The notes beneath the pieces are model-generated. The model was not told the origin of the DNA. It made no database searches and saw only the letters and a list, made by a program, of their open reading frames with translations. A DNA stretch of 6,381 bases from Clostridia bacterium (GTDB lineage Bacteria; Bacillota; Clostridia; Oscillospirales; RGIG577), in NCBI GenBank assembly GCA_017419325.1, contig JAFOLN010000194.1, positions 1 to 6,381 of the forward strand, read 5' to 3'. The position numbers and the translations under genes were made by a program. Below, in pieces: positions 5,398 through 6,381 of this stretch (the stretch's first letter is position 1; every line of letters starts with the position of its first letter).

Positions 5398-6381
5398 ATG
5401 GAGAAAAGGTTAAAAGATATAGCGGCCTCGGTGAAACCTCTCGACCGTAAGGCGATGGAGGCGGCTGGGGCGCGGCAGGACAGGCTTGCAAAACCGCCCG
5501 GAAGCCTCGGACGGCTTGAGGAGCTTTCAATACAGACGGCGGGCATAACGGGGCGGGTAAACAATGAGATAAACTCCGCGCTTCTATTGGTCTTTGCCGC
5601 AGACAACGGCGTTGTGTCGCGGGGCGTTGCAAGCGCGCCGCAGAGCGTTACATTAAAGCAGGCGGTAAACGTTGCGCGGGGAAAAACGGGAGCCGCCGTT
5701 TTGGCGCGTTCCTTCGGCTGTGACGTAACGGTCTGCGATGTGGGCATAGACGGCGACGTTTTAGAGCCGGCGGTCATAAATAAAAAGATAGCATACGGCA
5801 CGCGGGACATAACCTCCGGCCCCGCCATGACGCGGGACGAGGCCCTTCGGGCCGTGCTCACGGGATTTGAGCTTTCAGAAAAAGCGCGGGCCGACGCCAT
5901 AGGCATAGGCGAGATGGGCATAGGAAACACGACGACTTCATCTGCAGTGCTGTCCGTGCTTCTTGGACTTGACGCGGTAGAGGTGACCTCGCGGGGCGGC
6001 GGCCTTACCGACGAGGCACTAAAAAGAAAGATTGACGTGATTAGGGAAGCCATACGCGTAAACCGCCCGAACGCGGGCGACGTTATAGACGTACTCTCAA
6101 AGGTGGGCGGGTTCGACATAGCGGCGATGTGCGGCGCGTTCCTCGGCGCGGCGTATTCGGGGAGACCCGCCGTTATAGACGGCTTTATCTCCATAGTGGC
6201 CGCTCTGTGCGCCGTGAATATAAGCGGGCGCGTAAGGGACTATCTCATACCGAGCCACGCCTCCGCCGAGCGCGGATACGCATATGCGGCGAAGGCTTTG
6301 GGCATAAGGCCCCTGTTCGACCTTGACATGCGCCTTGGCGAGGGAAGCGGATGCCCTCCCGCGTTTGCGCTCATTCGCGCC
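5398..6381 (+). CDS. cobT: CobT, nicotinate-nucleotide--dimethylbenzimidazole phosphoribosyltransferase (3'-partial)
   Basis: CobT transfers phosphoribose from nicotinate mononucleotide to a lower-ligand base, normally 5,6-dimethylbenzimidazole, giving the alpha-riboside phosphate of the nucleotide loop. It is cytoplasmic. The frame gives 328 residues and is still open at the window end. The family is near 350, so roughly 20-30 residues are missing. Visible motifs are RQDRLAKPPGSLGRLEE (26-42), FAADNGVV (66-73), APQSVT (80-85), GIGEMGIGNTTTSS (169-182), RGGGLTDEALKRK (199-211) and RLGEGSGCP (312-320). By motif position E172, K211 and E315 correspond to Salmonella CobT E174, K213 and E317 (a constant offset of two), so the catalytic base in GEGSG is retained. 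DNG replaces the DHG of enterobacterial CobT, and GCPPAF follows GEGSG; I regard both as clostridial-type variants. The actual base attached cannot be predicted. The start follows a clear Shine-Dalgarno 13 nt after cobO. Confidence 0.96.
   Translation, partial: MEKRLKDIAASVKPLDRKAMEAAGARQDRLAKPPGSLGRLEELSIQTAGITGRVNNEINSALLLVFAADNGVVSRGVASAPQSVTLKQAVNVARGKTGAAVLARSFGCDVTVCDVGIDGDVLEPAVINKKIAYGTRDITSGPAMTRDEALRAVLTGFELSEKARADAIGIGEMGIGNTTTSSAVLSVLLGLDAVEVTSRGGGLTDEALKRKIDVIREAIRVNRPNAGDVIDVLSKVGGFDIAAMCGAFLGAAYSGRPAVIDGFISIVAALCAVNISGRVRDYLIPSHASAERGYAYAAKALGIRPLFDLDMRLGEGSGCPPAFALIRA

Noticed and set aside
5283..6194. Long minus-strand open frame of 303 codons opposite cobO and cobT
   Set aside because: The plus strand carries unmistakable CobO and CobT motifs throughout, and the antisense translation is low in recognisable structure and looks like a composition artefact.

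Overview
The window is one continuous, plus-strand stretch of an anaerobic-type cobalamin (vitamin B12) biosynthesis operon. It is almost entirely coding and truncated at both ends. The gene order is [cbiJ 3' part fused to cbiE-cbiT] - cbiB - cobD - cbiP - cobO - cobT (3' truncated). All junctions are tight: overlaps of 4 and 8 nt, and gaps of 11, 2 and 13 nt. Nearly every start has a purine-rich Shine-Dalgarno sequence 5-7 nt upstream. I see no promoter, terminator, riboswitch, RNA gene, mobile element or repeat array; a cobalamin riboswitch, if there is one, would lie upstream of the window.

The organism looks like a GC-rich anaerobic Firmicute (Clostridia-like), though this is inference. 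The pathway uses the Cbi-type enzymes (CbiJ, CbiE, CbiT, CbiB, CbiP), the Shine-Dalgarno sequences are strong and the proteins carry clostridial-type family motifs. Codon use is unusual for such GC-rich DNA: AUA is the dominant isoleucine codon (19 of 23 in the cobT portion by my count).

The genes fit together as follows. CbiJ reduces cobalt-precorrin-6A to 6B. CbiE and CbiT then methylate C5 and C15 and decarboxylate the C12 acetate, giving cobalt-precorrin-8. Ring rearrangement and a,c-diamidation (CbiC, CbiA) are not in the window. CobO adenosylates the cobalt. CbiP amidates four side chains to give adenosylcobyric acid. CobD makes (R)-1-aminopropan-2-ol O-phosphate, which CbiB attaches to adenosylcobyric acid. 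CobT activates the lower-ligand base as its alpha-riboside phosphate. CobU and CobS, needed to join the two halves, are not in the window and may lie downstream.

The most interesting observation is at the left edge. The CbiET reading frame stays open to the window edge, and those upstream residues look like the C-terminus of CbiJ/CobK. This suggests one CbiJ-CbiE-CbiT polypeptide that would catalyse three consecutive steps. The rest is a conventional operon, and I found no evidence of an undescribed system.
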